Below are positions 17,598 to 26,790 of a DNA stretch of 64,000 nucleotides, in pieces. A program made the translations under genes and the position numbers. The stretch comes from Microcoleus sp. AS-A8 (GTDB taxonomy: Bacteria > Cyanobacteriota > Cyanobacteriia > Cyanobacteriales > Coleofasciculaceae), in contig JAMPKV010000001.1 of NCBI GenBank assembly GCA_039962225.1, positions 372,001 through 436,000 on the forward strand. The letters are read 5' to 3'. The notes beneath the pieces are model-generated. The model made no database searches, was not told the origin of the DNA, and saw only the letters and a program-made list of their open reading frames with translations. Position 1 is the first letter of the stretch. Each line of letters begins with the position of its first letter.

Positions 17598-18857
17598 CTA
17601 GAGCGATCGCGGATGGGTTCGCAGCATCCGATGAAGCAACTGCAAAATCAGGATACCCACGCTGGTACTGGCAACAGCCGCCAACCAAAAATTCTCAGCC
17701 ATGTAACGTGACTGATCTAATGCCCACCCACCGAGAGGAGGGCCAATAAAGTAGCCAATCGCCCAACACTGAGAGTTCAGCGACAGGTAAACGCCCCGCA
17801 GTGATTCCGGGGCGATATCTACAACCAGGGCAGAAGCTGAAGGGGTATAAGCGACAGTGGCGATTGCTAAAATCCCCAAGGCTAAAATCGCCCAAATCAG
17901 GGCATTGGTCACAACAGTTCCCGTCACCCAAACGAGGACAAAACCAGCCCCAAATATCAGCATGGAAATCATCAAGGCATGGGGACGACTGAAACGATTG
18001 AGCTGACGAGCCACTGGCAACTGACACAAGGCGGAAAAAGCCACATGCCAGGTAAACAAACCACTGATGATTTGGGGTGAGAATCCCTTCCCTGTGCTTC
18101 CCCCTGGTACAAAGTTAGTGAAATAGAGGGGCATCGTGCTTTGTAACTGAGAGATGTAGATGGTGAATAAGATATTCACCAACAGGTACACCATCAGACG
18201 CCGATCGCCAAATGCCTCCGCCCAACCTCTGCCCAGTAGTGTGGGAGAATGCTGATTAAATTTACGAGTTTCTGCGATCGCGGCATACACAACCGCAAAG
18301 AACACCACAAAAGAGATGCCATCGATCGCGAATAGCACCCGATAATTACCCGTCGTTCCAATCAACATCCCTCCAAGTATCACCCCCAACCCTAAGCCAG
18401 CACTATCCGCCAACCGCGTGATTGCAAAAGCCTCGCTGCGTTGCTCCATGGTCGTCAAATCAGCGACAGCCGCTTCTGTAGCAGGCCAATAAAGACCAAT
18501 CCCCAAACCCATGAGCAGGTTACCCACAATAAAGCTGGGAAAGTCAAAAGTTAAGGCTAATACCACATCCGCCACCGCAGAAACCGCCGCCGAGAGCAAC
18601 AGTGTCCGCTTGCGTCCCCAGAAATTTGAGTCCGCAAAAGAACCGCCCAAAAAGCGACCAATAACCCCAGAAATAGAGCCACTGCCCAAGCCAATTCCTA
18701 CGGCTGTCGCCGATAACCCCACTTGATTGACAAAAAATATCGGTGCATAGAACATCGTAAATCCGGTGCCAATTTGCGAGAGCAATCGACCCGCAGCGAG
18801 AATCCAGACTTGGTAACTCAGTTGCGGTAGCCAGGATAGCAGCTTGTGCTTGGGCAT
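17598..18857 (-). CDS. MFS transporter
   Basis: This 419-residue inner-membrane protein has about 12 predicted helices. The MFS signature loop between helices 2 and 3 is recognisable (RFLGGSFADSNFWGRKRTLL, the G-x-x-x-D-x-x-G-R-K/R-x pattern). Helix 4 contains NLLMGLGIGLYWPATEAAVADL, similar to drug/sugar efflux members. Substrate cannot be predicted. It is divergent from the serine hydrolase gene at 18927, with only about 70 bp between the starts, so promoters overlap. Confidence 0.92.
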   Translation of the reverse strand: MPKHKLLSWLPQLSYQVWILAAGRLLSQIGTGFTMFYAPIFFVNQVGLSATAVGIGLGSGSISGVIGRFLGGSFADSNFWGRKRTLLLSAAVSAVADVVLALTFDFPSFIVGNLLMGLGIGLYWPATEAAVADLTTMEQRSEAFAITRLADSAGLGLGVILGGMLIGTTGNYRVLFAIDGISFVVFFAVVYAAIAETRKFNQHSPTLLGRGWAEAFGDRRLMVYLLVNILFTIYISQLQSTMPLYFTNFVPGGSTGKGFSPQIISGLFTWHVAFSALCQLPVARQLNRFSRPHALMISMLIFGAGFVLVWVTGTVVTNALIWAILALGILAIATVAYTPSASALVVDIAPESLRGVYLSLNSQCWAIGYFIGPPLGGWALDQSRYMAENFWLAAVASTSVGILILQLLHRMLRTHPRSL

Positions 18858-18926
18858 GGGATGTTGGCGGAAAACTCACAACCTTATTAGGATAGAGGGA
18901 ATTTTTATCATCGAATAAAGAAAGCT

Positions 18927-20867
18927 TTGCGAAAACTGCACGCTGTATTAGTTGGGCTGACTCTGGTTTGGTTGCTCTCCGGATTGCCCTGCTTTGCCCA
19001 AGGGTTACCCACGCCTGCACCTTCAGGGCCAACTGACCCACAAGAACTCGAAGCTTTCGTGGATAAATTTTTTGCCGAACAGATGCTCAAAGAGCATATC
19101 CCTGGTGCTGTGTTTGTTCTAGTCAAAGATGGCAAAATCTTTTTCAGCAAGGGTTACGGTTATGCTGACTTGGAGCAGAAAATACCTGTCGTTCCAGACA
19201 AAACACTATTTCGTGTGGGTTCTATCTCCAAGCTGCTCACGAGCACAGCCGTCATGCAACTCGCTGAACAGGGCAAGCTTAAACTAGACGATGATGTCAA
19301 CAAGTACCTCAAGCACTTTCAAATCCCGAACACCTATCCTAAGCCAGTCACCGTTGCCAACTTACTGACTCACACCCATGGGTTCGATTCCGGCTGGGGC
19401 ATTAAAGCTTTCGCTCACAGTAAATCTGAAATGACTCCGCTGGGGGAGTATCTCGCTAAACGGCTTCCACCGCGCATCCTACCACCGGGTGAAGTGTTTC
19501 TCTACAGTGATGTGGGGATGACGCTGGCAGGCTACTTGGTACAGGCAATTTCCGGCGTTCCCTTTGAGCAATACATCCAGGAAAACATCTTGCAGCCGCT
19601 GGATATGCGTCGCAGTAGCTTTTTCCAACCACTGCCATCTCAGCTAGCACCGGATTTAGCCGTAGGCTACAGGTATAAAAATGGCACCTATCAGCGACGA
19701 CCCTTTGCCTTCAACAATAATGTCCCCGGTAGTGCCTTGATGGCAACGGCTACGGATATAGCGCATTTTGCGATCGCCCATTTACAAGATGGTCGTTACG
19801 GTGCAGCGCGTATCTTAAACGAGGCAACAGCCCAGGAAATGCATCGCCAGCAGTTTGCCCACCATCCGGGTATGGTAGGTTCAGCTTATGGTTTCTCCGA
19901 AAGCTGGGAAAACAAGCAAAAAGCACTGGAACATGGCGGTCGCTTAAACGGATATACAACACGCCTGTATTTACTCCCCGAACAGAACTTGGGCTTTTTT
20001 GTTTCGTGCAACAATAATCCGACTTCTTTACCCAGAGAACTGGCAACTCAGTTTTTAAAGCATTACTATCCCGTGAAGGAGAAACCCGCTTCGGTTTCCC
20101 CAACGACCAAGGGTTCTCATAAAGCCGATCCACGTTTGTACGGCACTTATCGCTACAATCGCTATTCCCACCTCACGGTGGAAAAGTTGGCGGCAGTTTT
20201 GGGGGACGCGCCGGAGGTTCAGGTGATGGCAGGCGCGGGGAACGATGGGACTCTAGCCTTGTACGTGCCAGAATTCAAGTGGCAAGAAGTGGAACCCTTG
20301 TTATTTCGCTCGATTTACTCGGATACTCAGTTGTCGTTTCGACAAAACGAGCAAGGTCGGATTACTCACATGTTCATTGGCGATTCCGTCTTTGCCGCCC
20401 TGGAAAAGTTAGCTTGGTATGAAACCAATGCTTTTCAGTTGACATTGGGAGTATTTTGTGCATTGACTTTTTTGTCGGCTAGCTTGGTGGGATTGGTGAG
20501 TTGGCTGATGCGCCGTATCCGCAAACAATTGCCCCTAACTTCAATCATGGCTCGACGGGCGCAATGGTTGGCAGTGTTAGTCTGTACCTTGAACCTAGTG
20601 TTTGCGATCGGTATGGGCTTGGCTATTTTTGGCACCGACTACTGGCAGCTTTTCTTCGGACTGCCGAGGGTCGCGATCGCCTTACTTGTCCTTCCACCCA
20701 TCACCACAGGTTTGACGCTGGGACTGATTATTCTTACAGTTCTGGCTTGGAAAAACAAATACTATTCCCTGATCGGACGGCTGCACTACTCGTTGATGAC
20801 TGTAGCGGCAGTTGGATTCATTTTCTTCCTTAACTACTGGAACCTATTGGGATTTCGCATGTACTAG
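18927..20867 (+). CDS. Membrane-anchored serine hydrolase (class C beta-lactamase / PBP fold)
   Basis: The protein has 646 residues and a signal peptide (about 1-25, ending CFAQ). The periplasmic catalytic domain has S99-I-S-K102 (SxxK), the tyrosine motif YSD near residue 195 (Y-x-N in most relatives) and HGGRLNGY in place of the KTG box. After a C-terminal domain of unknown role, four membrane helices span about residues 502-645. The family includes esterases, D-aminopeptidases and penicillin-binding-like proteins; the substrate here is unknown. The start is TTG at 18927. It is divergent from the MFS gene and followed by nadE. Confidence 0.9.
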   Translation: MRKLHAVLVGLTLVWLLSGLPCFAQGLPTPAPSGPTDPQELEAFVDKFFAEQMLKEHIPGAVFVLVKDGKIFFSKGYGYADLEQKIPVVPDKTLFRVGSISKLLTSTAVMQLAEQGKLKLDDDVNKYLKHFQIPNTYPKPVTVANLLTHTHGFDSGWGIKAFAHSKSEMTPLGEYLAKRLPPRILPPGEVFLYSDVGMTLAGYLVQAISGVPFEQYIQENILQPLDMRRSSFFQPLPSQLAPDLAVGYRYKNGTYQRRPFAFNNNVPGSALMATATDIAHFAIAHLQDGRYGAARILNEATAQEMHRQQFAHHPGMVGSAYGFSESWENKQKALEHGGRLNGYTTRLYLLPEQNLGFFVSCNNNPTSLPRELATQFLKHYYPVKEKPASVSPTTKGSHKADPRLYGTYRYNRYSHLTVEKLAAVLGDAPEVQVMAGAGNDGTLALYVPEFKWQEVEPLLFRSIYSDTQLSFRQNEQGRITHMFIGDSVFAALEKLAWYETNAFQLTLGVFCALTFLSASLVGLVSWLMRRIRKQLPLTSIMARRAQWLAVLVCTLNLVFAIGMGLAIFGTDYWQLFFGLPRVAIALLVLPPITTGLTLGLIILTVLAWKNKYYSLIGRLHYSLMTVAAVGFIFFLNYWNLLGFRMY

Positions 20868-20979
20868 GAAAAACAGTAGTCGGGAGGTTGACACGCTAAG
20901 GGCGATCACCACTAATCTTCAACTATAAGGAACCTACCTTCAGAAGCTCCTGCAAAAAACCTTCTACCTTCAACCGACT

Positions 20980-22752
20980 ATGAAACTGGCGATCGCTCAA
21001 CTCAATCCCACCATTGGCGACCTTACAGGTAACGCTCAACAGATTTTAGAAGCGGCAAGACTTGCCGCCGATCAGGGTGCGCGTCTCTTACTGACGCCGG
21101 AACTCTCCTTATGTGGCTATCCGCCGAGAGACTTACTGCTTAATCCCAGTTTCGTGGAGTCCATGGCAACAACTCTAAAACAGTTGGCAGAACAATTGCC
21201 GCCATCCCTGGCTGTTTTGGTGGGAACGGTGGAACCTAACCCTAGTGCCCATGTTGCCGGAGGTAAGCCGCTATACAACAGCATCAGCTTACTGGATCAG
21301 AGTAAGGTGCAGCAGATTTTCCACAAACGCCTGTTGCCCACCTACGATGTTTTTGATGAATACCGCTACTTTGAACCGGGACTTCAGAGTAATTTGTTCA
21401 CGCTGGAGTTGGAGGAGTCAGCCACCCCACTCCGTATTGGTGTGACGATTTGCGAAGATTTATGGAATGATGAAGAGTTTTGGGGTAGACGGAATTATTC
21501 GGTTAATCCCATTGCTGACCTCGCTAAACATGGCGTCGATTTAATGGTGAACCTGTCTGCCTCTCCTTACAGAGTAGGGAAGCAAAAACTACGGGAGGCT
21601 ATGTTGCGGCATAGTACGTTTCGTTACAAGCAACCTATCCTTTATGTCAATCAAGTGGGGGGCAATGATGACTTGTTGTTTGATGGCAGCAGTGTGGCGT
21701 TTAACGGTGCGGGTGAGATGATGTGTCGCGCCCGTGCTTTTGAGACGGATTTAGTTTTGTTGGAAATTGATCCGCAAGCACGAGATTTTTTACCGGGGGC
21801 GATCGCACCCCTCCCCGCCAGCGCCGATGAGGAAATTTGGTCAGCCCTGGTTCTCGGTGTTCGGGACTATGCCCGCAAGTGTGGCTTTAGGAAAGTCGTG
21901 ATTGGTTTGAGTGGGGGGATTGATTCAGCCTTAGTGGCGGCGATTGCCACAGAAGCTCTGGGTGCGGACAATGTCCTGGGTGTTCTCATGCCTTCTCCCT
22001 ATAGTTCTGATCACTCGGTTCAGGATGCTCAAGCCCTAGCGGCTAATTTAGGGATTAAGACTCACCTGCTGGCGATTGGGGAGTTAATGCAGAATTATGA
22101 CAAAACCTTAGAAGGGTTGTTTGCGGGGACAGAGTTTGGCCTTGCCGAGGAGAATATACAATCACGGATTCGAGGTAACTTGTTAATGGCGATCGCTAAT
22201 AAATTCGGTTATCTCCTCCTCTCCACCGGTAACAAGTCGGAAATGGCTGTGGGTTACTGCACCCTCTACGGTGATATGAATGGTGGATTAGCCGTGATTG
22301 CCGATGTACCCAAAACCCGTGTCTACACCTTGTGCAAGTGGTTGAACACCGATTTAACATCGAGTTCATTTTGTCATCTACAATCCAAAAGCACAATTCC
22401 TGAATTCGAGATTATCCCAGCCAATATTCTCGCCAAACCCCCCAGCGCTGAACTCAAACCCGGTCAAGTCGATCAAGACTCTCTGCCGCCTTATCATGCC
22501 CTCGACGACATTTTGTATCGATGGATTGAACAGCACCAATCACTCGAACAAATCGTTGCCGCCGGTCATGCGCCAGTGGTGGTTGATCAAGTCGTGCGGT
22601 TAGTGGCACGATCCGAATTTAAGCGACGACAGGCACCGCCGGGATTGAAAATTACTGACCGAGCTTTCGGTACCGGCTGGCGTATGCCGATCGCTAGTCG
22701 GTGGGTAACCGGAAGTACTGAGTTACCCAAGCCACAGTCTAAGCCGATCTAA
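20980..22752 (+). CDS. nadE: Glutamine-dependent NAD+ synthetase
   Basis: This enzyme amidates nicotinate adenine dinucleotide, using glutamine. The 590-residue sequence fuses an N-terminal nitrilase-type glutaminase with the E-K-C triad ([37 protein letters not shown]) to a C-terminal synthetase with the ATP-pyrophosphatase P-loop [16 protein letters not shown] and the [17 protein letters not shown] motif. The ATG at 20980 is preceded not by a ribosome site but by heptamer-like repeats (ACCTTCAACC). The minus-strand DUF928 gene converges 20 bp after the stop. Confidence 0.97.
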   Translation: MKLAIAQLNPTIGDLTGNAQQILEAARLAADQGARLLLTPELSLCGYPPRDLLLNPSFVESMATTLKQLAEQLPPSLAVLVGTVEPNPSAHVAGGKPLYNSISLLDQSKVQQIFHKRLLPTYDVFDEYRYFEPGLQSNLFTLELEESATPLRIGVTICEDLWNDEEFWGRRNYSVNPIADLAKHGVDLMVNLSASPYRVGKQKLREAMLRHSTFRYKQPILYVNQVGGNDDLLFDGSSVAFNGAGEMMCRARAFETDLVLLEIDPQARDFLPGAIAPLPASADEEIWSALVLGVRDYARKCGFRKVVIGLSGGIDSALVAAIATEALGADNVLGVLMPSPYSSDHSVQDAQALAANLGIKTHLLAIGELMQNYDKTLEGLFAGTEFGLAEENIQSRIRGNLLMAIANKFGYLLLSTGNKSEMAVGYCTLYGDMNGGLAVIADVPKTRVYTLCKWLNTDLTSSSFCHLQSKSTIPEFEIIPANILAKPPSAELKPGQVDQDSLPPYHALDDILYRWIEQHQSLEQIVAAGHAPVVVDQVVRLVARSEFKRRQAPPGLKITDRAFGTGWRMPIASRWVTGSTELPKPQSKPI

Positions 22753-22772
22753 TTTAATCAGTACAGACCCAC

Positions 22773-23591
22773 TCATCGGGGTGATGTTGGTAGCTTCTTG
22801 AAAGTATTATCCAGCTTTACCGAATTGAGTAGTTTGTTCCAAGCCTGGGCTAATTCATTATCATTAGGGCGATCGCGCCGTAGTTCAACGAGGCTGGCTA
22901 CCGTCTCATACCACAGCCCAGCATTGGCATAGAGAGCAACACGATCTTTAGGTGTTGCCTGCTGAATTCTCTGGGCAAGGGTTGGGTCGGGTCTAACTCG
23001 CACGATCCCGCCATCGGCTAAGATATCGTTTGAGCTATCAGAAAGCCCAGAAGGATCGGGAGGACAAATGACCCTTAACATCCAGTGATAGCCCTGATCC
23101 ATCTGCAACGGGGAGAAGTTAGCAGAGGCCGGAAGAGAGAAACTCATTATGCCCGGAGAACCCACGACCCATCCATCAGATGACTTCGCCAACGTATACT
23201 TAACCGAGTAAATGTCCTGCTCTTTGGTATCCCGCACCAGCAACTCCACCTCGGATGCGGATGACTTGGGCATATACCAAAAGACAGTCGGATACGGTGC
23301 TGCCGTTGCTCCTACTCCAGAATCTGGAACCAATGCTGTGACTGTCGCTTCAGGAGGCTGGATGCATGGGTTCCCTCTCGTTGCTCCACCCTGTCGATTG
23401 ACAGGAATTCCTCGACGTGGTGGCGTAAAATTCCATTGGCTGGGTAACTTGCCACTGAGTGAGGTGTTAGGTCTCGACTGCTTTGGCACCTGCGCGGAAA
23501 GATTGGCTCCAAACCCCATTGTTAAAGTCATCGCCACGATGGCTGTCAGGATAATGATGCGTAATGAACGATTGAACCAAGCCATGAACAC
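22773..23591 (-). CDS. DUF928-domain secreted protein
   Basis: This 272-residue protein has a signal peptide (about 10-33, ending LSAQ). The DUF928 core follows: proline-rich PPRRGIPVNRQGGATRG, then ALVPDSGVGATAAPYPTVFWYMP, a beta-sandwich region (VELLVRDTKE, YTLAKSSDGW) and an all-helical tail (LAQRIQQATPKDRVALYANAGLWYETVASL). DUF928 genes are commonly found next to CHAT-domain TPR proteins in cyanobacteria, as here, where the CHAT gene is divergent. Function is unknown; a periplasmic partner or substrate of the CHAT protease is conceivable. An alternative start at the third codon is equally possible. Confidence 0.85.
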   Translation of the reverse strand: MFMAWFNRSLRIIILTAIVAMTLTMGFGANLSAQVPKQSRPNTSLSGKLPSQWNFTPPRRGIPVNRQGGATRGNPCIQPPEATVTALVPDSGVGATAAPYPTVFWYMPKSSASEVELLVRDTKEQDIYSVKYTLAKSSDGWVVGSPGIMSFSLPASANFSPLQMDQGYHWMLRVICPPDPSGLSDSSNDILADGGIVRVRPDPTLAQRIQQATPKDRVALYANAGLWYETVASLVELRRDRPNDNELAQAWNKLLNSVKLDNTFKKLPTSPR

Positions 23592-23826
23592 AGGATTTCA
23601 ACAAAGAGCAGGATATTTCTACAAGATGGCAGAATCCAAGCCTAATGACAAAGTTTGAGCCGATTTTGTTTCTAACTGGAAACAAGTATTAACACTCAGG
23701 GGTCAGGCAACACCAACGAGCATAAGTATTACCTTAGGTAGATTAGGAGTTTGCACAAGACAGATATGCTGCTGTCTCAAGTACTTTTGGCACTTGGCTC
23801 GTTCGTGCCAGACTTGTCTATCTCCT

Positions 23827-26751
23827 ATGCATCAATCCGTAAAATTGTTTAGCTGTGCGGCGGCGACCTTGCTGTATGCTGTAAGTTTTTCTATGCCCGT
23901 TTTCGCCACCACGCTGAACAAAGTCACCTCTGAAGATGGCATACAGCCTTTAAAGCGCAGCCAATTGCCGGAAGTTGCACAAAACTTGGAGCCAGTTCCA
24001 GACATTTCCCAACTCTTGAGTGTTCCTTATACTAAAAAGGCCACTACTCATGCGGAGAGAATGGAAATTCTCCAGGAACTACTAAATGTTTATACGTCCC
24101 TAAAAGACTCTCAGCAAACAATTGAACTTTCCAAAGTTATCTTACCCATGGCACAAGAATGGGGAGAGCATGATACAGAATTAAAATTGCTGCTCGCTTT
24201 AGGAGAAGCTTACAATTCTACCGAAAACTATCAGCAAGCCTTGAAGTCCGCTAACGCCAGCTTAGGACTCGCCCAAGCACTACAAAATCCTCATGCTCAA
24301 GCTGTTGCTTTTTTGACGTTAGCTAGAGCGTCCCAGTCTTTAGCCTCACCGCCAAGTGACTATCGAAAAGCAACGATGGCAGCCATATCAAGCTTGACTA
24401 CAACTTGGCAAATTAAAGACTATGACTCCCAAGCCAATGCACTAGCAATTCTGGGTAGCGTTTACCATTCTCGTCGAGATAATCGAAGTGCCGTTCTTTT
24501 TGCTCGGCAAGGCTTAAAGGTAGCTAAAGAAAACGATATTCCTACGGCCACGGCCGTTTCACTATTAACGTTAGCTGGCGTTTACCTCCAAGAGGGAAGA
24601 TATCAGAACGTTATTAGATCTACACAAGAAGGTACAGATGTTTTACAAAAACTCCAGAAACAAGAAGAAGTAAGCGCGGCTACTGTGATGCAGGCTCTGG
24701 CTTTTTTAGGACAGGGTAATGTTCAACAATCCCTTAACTTAGCCGAACAGGGATTAGCCAGTGCACGAGACATTAAAAGCTTTCGGATTGAAGCCTTAGC
24801 ACTGATCGTTTTGAGTTCGGGTTATTCCCGCAATGGAGATGAACAAAAAGCTCTGGAGTTAATAAACCAAAGCCTCGTGATTGCCCAAGATATCAACAAC
24901 AAAGACTTAGAATCATTAATTTTGGAAGTTCGTGGTGAGATTTATCGGCAAGCTGGACAGACACAACAAGCCATTGCCTCCTATCAAGAGGCTCTCTCCA
25001 TTACTAATAATTTTAGTACTCTGGCTGGACTATCCCGCCTTTACCAAGAATCGAATCTATTAGCAACAGCGATCGTTTATTATAAACAGGCTATTAACAA
25101 AAATGAAGAACAAAATCCTAGAATAATTGCTGGGTTACCTGTTTGGTTGCAACAATCGTTTCCTCAAGCCATACAAAACATTAATGGCTTAGAAACCACC
25201 AACGTTTATCGCTCGTTTACCCATTTATTGCTTGCCCAAACACGCCGATTAGAAGCGCTGCAAGTATTAGAACTGCTCAAAGGTCAAGAGTTACGAGAAT
25301 ATACGGGCAACCCCAGAGTCAACAACACCCCACAAGGTCAGCCCGCGAGCTTAACCATAACACCGACCGAGCAACAAATTTTTCAAGAATATGGCAGCTT
25401 GATCAGCTTTGGAAATCGCTTAGCGGATTGCCAGAAAACTCGCTGCTCAGAGTTGACGCAGCTCTTGGAACAGCGAGGAGTCTTGACTCAGCAATATTAT
25501 CAAACCCTAGAACAACTAGAAACAGCAATTCGGAACAAGCGAAATTCAGATGAGGCGTTTGTTGACCCTAACCAATTCGCTCAAAAAGCTAAAAAGCTGG
25601 TAGAATCTCAACCCGGAACCCTATTGATTTATCCGTTGGTTTTGGATGATAAAATTTGGCTGATGTGGGCATCAAAAGGGGGCATTTTCACGAGTGTAGA
25701 AGTTTCGGGAGTCAATCAAGGTCGGTTAGAAGAAACGGTTGCTAGATTTCGTCAGTTATTACAAAATCGTCTCTCCAATATGGACGAGTTGCACGCCACG
25801 GGTCAGCAATTGTATGACTGGCTGCTCAAACCTTTGGAAAAGGAACTCAAAGCCAATGATATTCACAACTTAGTGTTTGCTCTAGACCGTTCAACCCGCT
25901 ACATCCCCATGGGTGCCCTATTTGATGGCGAAAAGTATTTAATTGAAAACTATAGTGTTTCTACTGTACTCTCTGCTCAGTTGACAGACACTTCATCCCC
26001 TACAGATAAGCCGCGTGTTGTGAGCAGTTCATCGGATACCAAGGGGACTCTGAATGAGGATGAAAACCAAGTTCTGGCGTTAGGCTTATCTGAGGCTGCT
26101 GGTGGTTTTCCCCCCCTGCCTCATGTTCCCGAAGAGTTAAATGCAATCGTGCGCCAGGATACGAATGAAACATCGGGAATTTATCCAGGCCAAGAATTTC
26201 TCAATCAAGATTTTACCTTTTTCACTTTACGGGATAACTTACCCAATCATGATTTCTTACATATCGCGACTCATAGCAAATTTGTTCCAGGACGAGCTAA
26301 TCAGTCTTTTTTCCTACTTGGTACAGGTGAGAGATTAGCGATTCCTGAGATCGAAACTAGGCTAAATTTACGTAATATCAATATGGCTGTACTATCAGCT
26401 TGCGAAACTGCCTTGGGAGGTAAGGGACTCGACGGGAGAGAAATTGCAGGTGTTGGCTATTACTTTCTTAAAGGTGGAGCCAAAACTGTCATGGCATCTT
26501 TGTGGAGAGTGGATGATTACAGTACTCGCCTGTTGATGGAGAAATTTTACGATAATTTAGCCAAGGGAACGGCCACCTCACCGATATCGAAAGCCGAGGC
26601 TCTCCGTCAAGCTCAACTGGAACTTCTCCACACGAAGATTACACAAGAGAACTATCCCAAAGATTCCCGCTTGCCACGCACCGAGCAAAACATTACCTTG
26701 GCTCATCCCTACTATTGGGCACCCTTTATTCTGATGGGACGCGGACTTTAA
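23827..26751 (+). CDS. CHAT-domain protein with TPR repeats, secreted
   Basis: From ATG 23827 the protein has 974 residues. It opens with a signal peptide (FSCAAATLLYAVSFSMPVFA). Several TPR units at about residues 70-420 follow (ALKSANASLGLAQALQNPHA, AVAFLTLARA, ALELINQSLVIAQDI, AIASYQEALSITN). A helical linker leads into a C-terminal CHAT domain, a caspase-like fold of family C80/C14 affinity. The probable catalytic pair is intact: His in LHIATHSKF (residue 816) and Cys in VLSACETALGG (859). The frame is open back to 23794, but the leader fits the later ATG. The protein probably acts in the periplasm. Confidence 0.92.
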   Translation: MHQSVKLFSCAAATLLYAVSFSMPVFATTLNKVTSEDGIQPLKRSQLPEVAQNLEPVPDISQLLSVPYTKKATTHAERMEILQELLNVYTSLKDSQQTIELSKVILPMAQEWGEHDTELKLLLALGEAYNSTENYQQALKSANASLGLAQALQNPHAQAVAFLTLARASQSLASPPSDYRKATMAAISSLTTTWQIKDYDSQANALAILGSVYHSRRDNRSAVLFARQGLKVAKENDIPTATAVSLLTLAGVYLQEGRYQNVIRSTQEGTDVLQKLQKQEEVSAATVMQALAFLGQGNVQQSLNLAEQGLASARDIKSFRIEALALIVLSSGYSRNGDEQKALELINQSLVIAQDINNKDLESLILEVRGEIYRQAGQTQQAIASYQEALSITNNFSTLAGLSRLYQESNLLATAIVYYKQAINKNEEQNPRIIAGLPVWLQQSFPQAIQNINGLETTNVYRSFTHLLLAQTRRLEALQVLELLKGQELREYTGNPRVNNTPQGQPASLTITPTEQQIFQEYGSLISFGNRLADCQKTRCSELTQLLEQRGVLTQQYYQTLEQLETAIRNKRNSDEAFVDPNQFAQKAKKLVESQPGTLLIYPLVLDDKIWLMWASKGGIFTSVEVSGVNQGRLEETVARFRQLLQNRLSNMDELHATGQQLYDWLLKPLEKELKANDIHNLVFALDRSTRYIPMGALFDGEKYLIENYSVSTVLSAQLTDTSSPTDKPRVVSSSSDTKGTLNEDENQVLALGLSEAAGGFPPLPHVPEELNAIVRQDTNETSGIYPGQEFLNQDFTFFTLRDNLPNHDFLHIATHSKFVPGRANQSFFLLGTGERLAIPEIETRLNLRNINMAVLSACETALGGKGLDGREIAGVGYYFLKGGAKTVMASLWRVDDYSTRLLMEKFYDNLAKGTATSPISKAEALRQAQLELLHTKITQENYPKDSRLPRTEQNITLAHPYYWAPFILMGRGL

Positions 26752-26790
26752 CGAGTCCGAGCAAGATAACCCCAGAGCAGCACAATTGAA

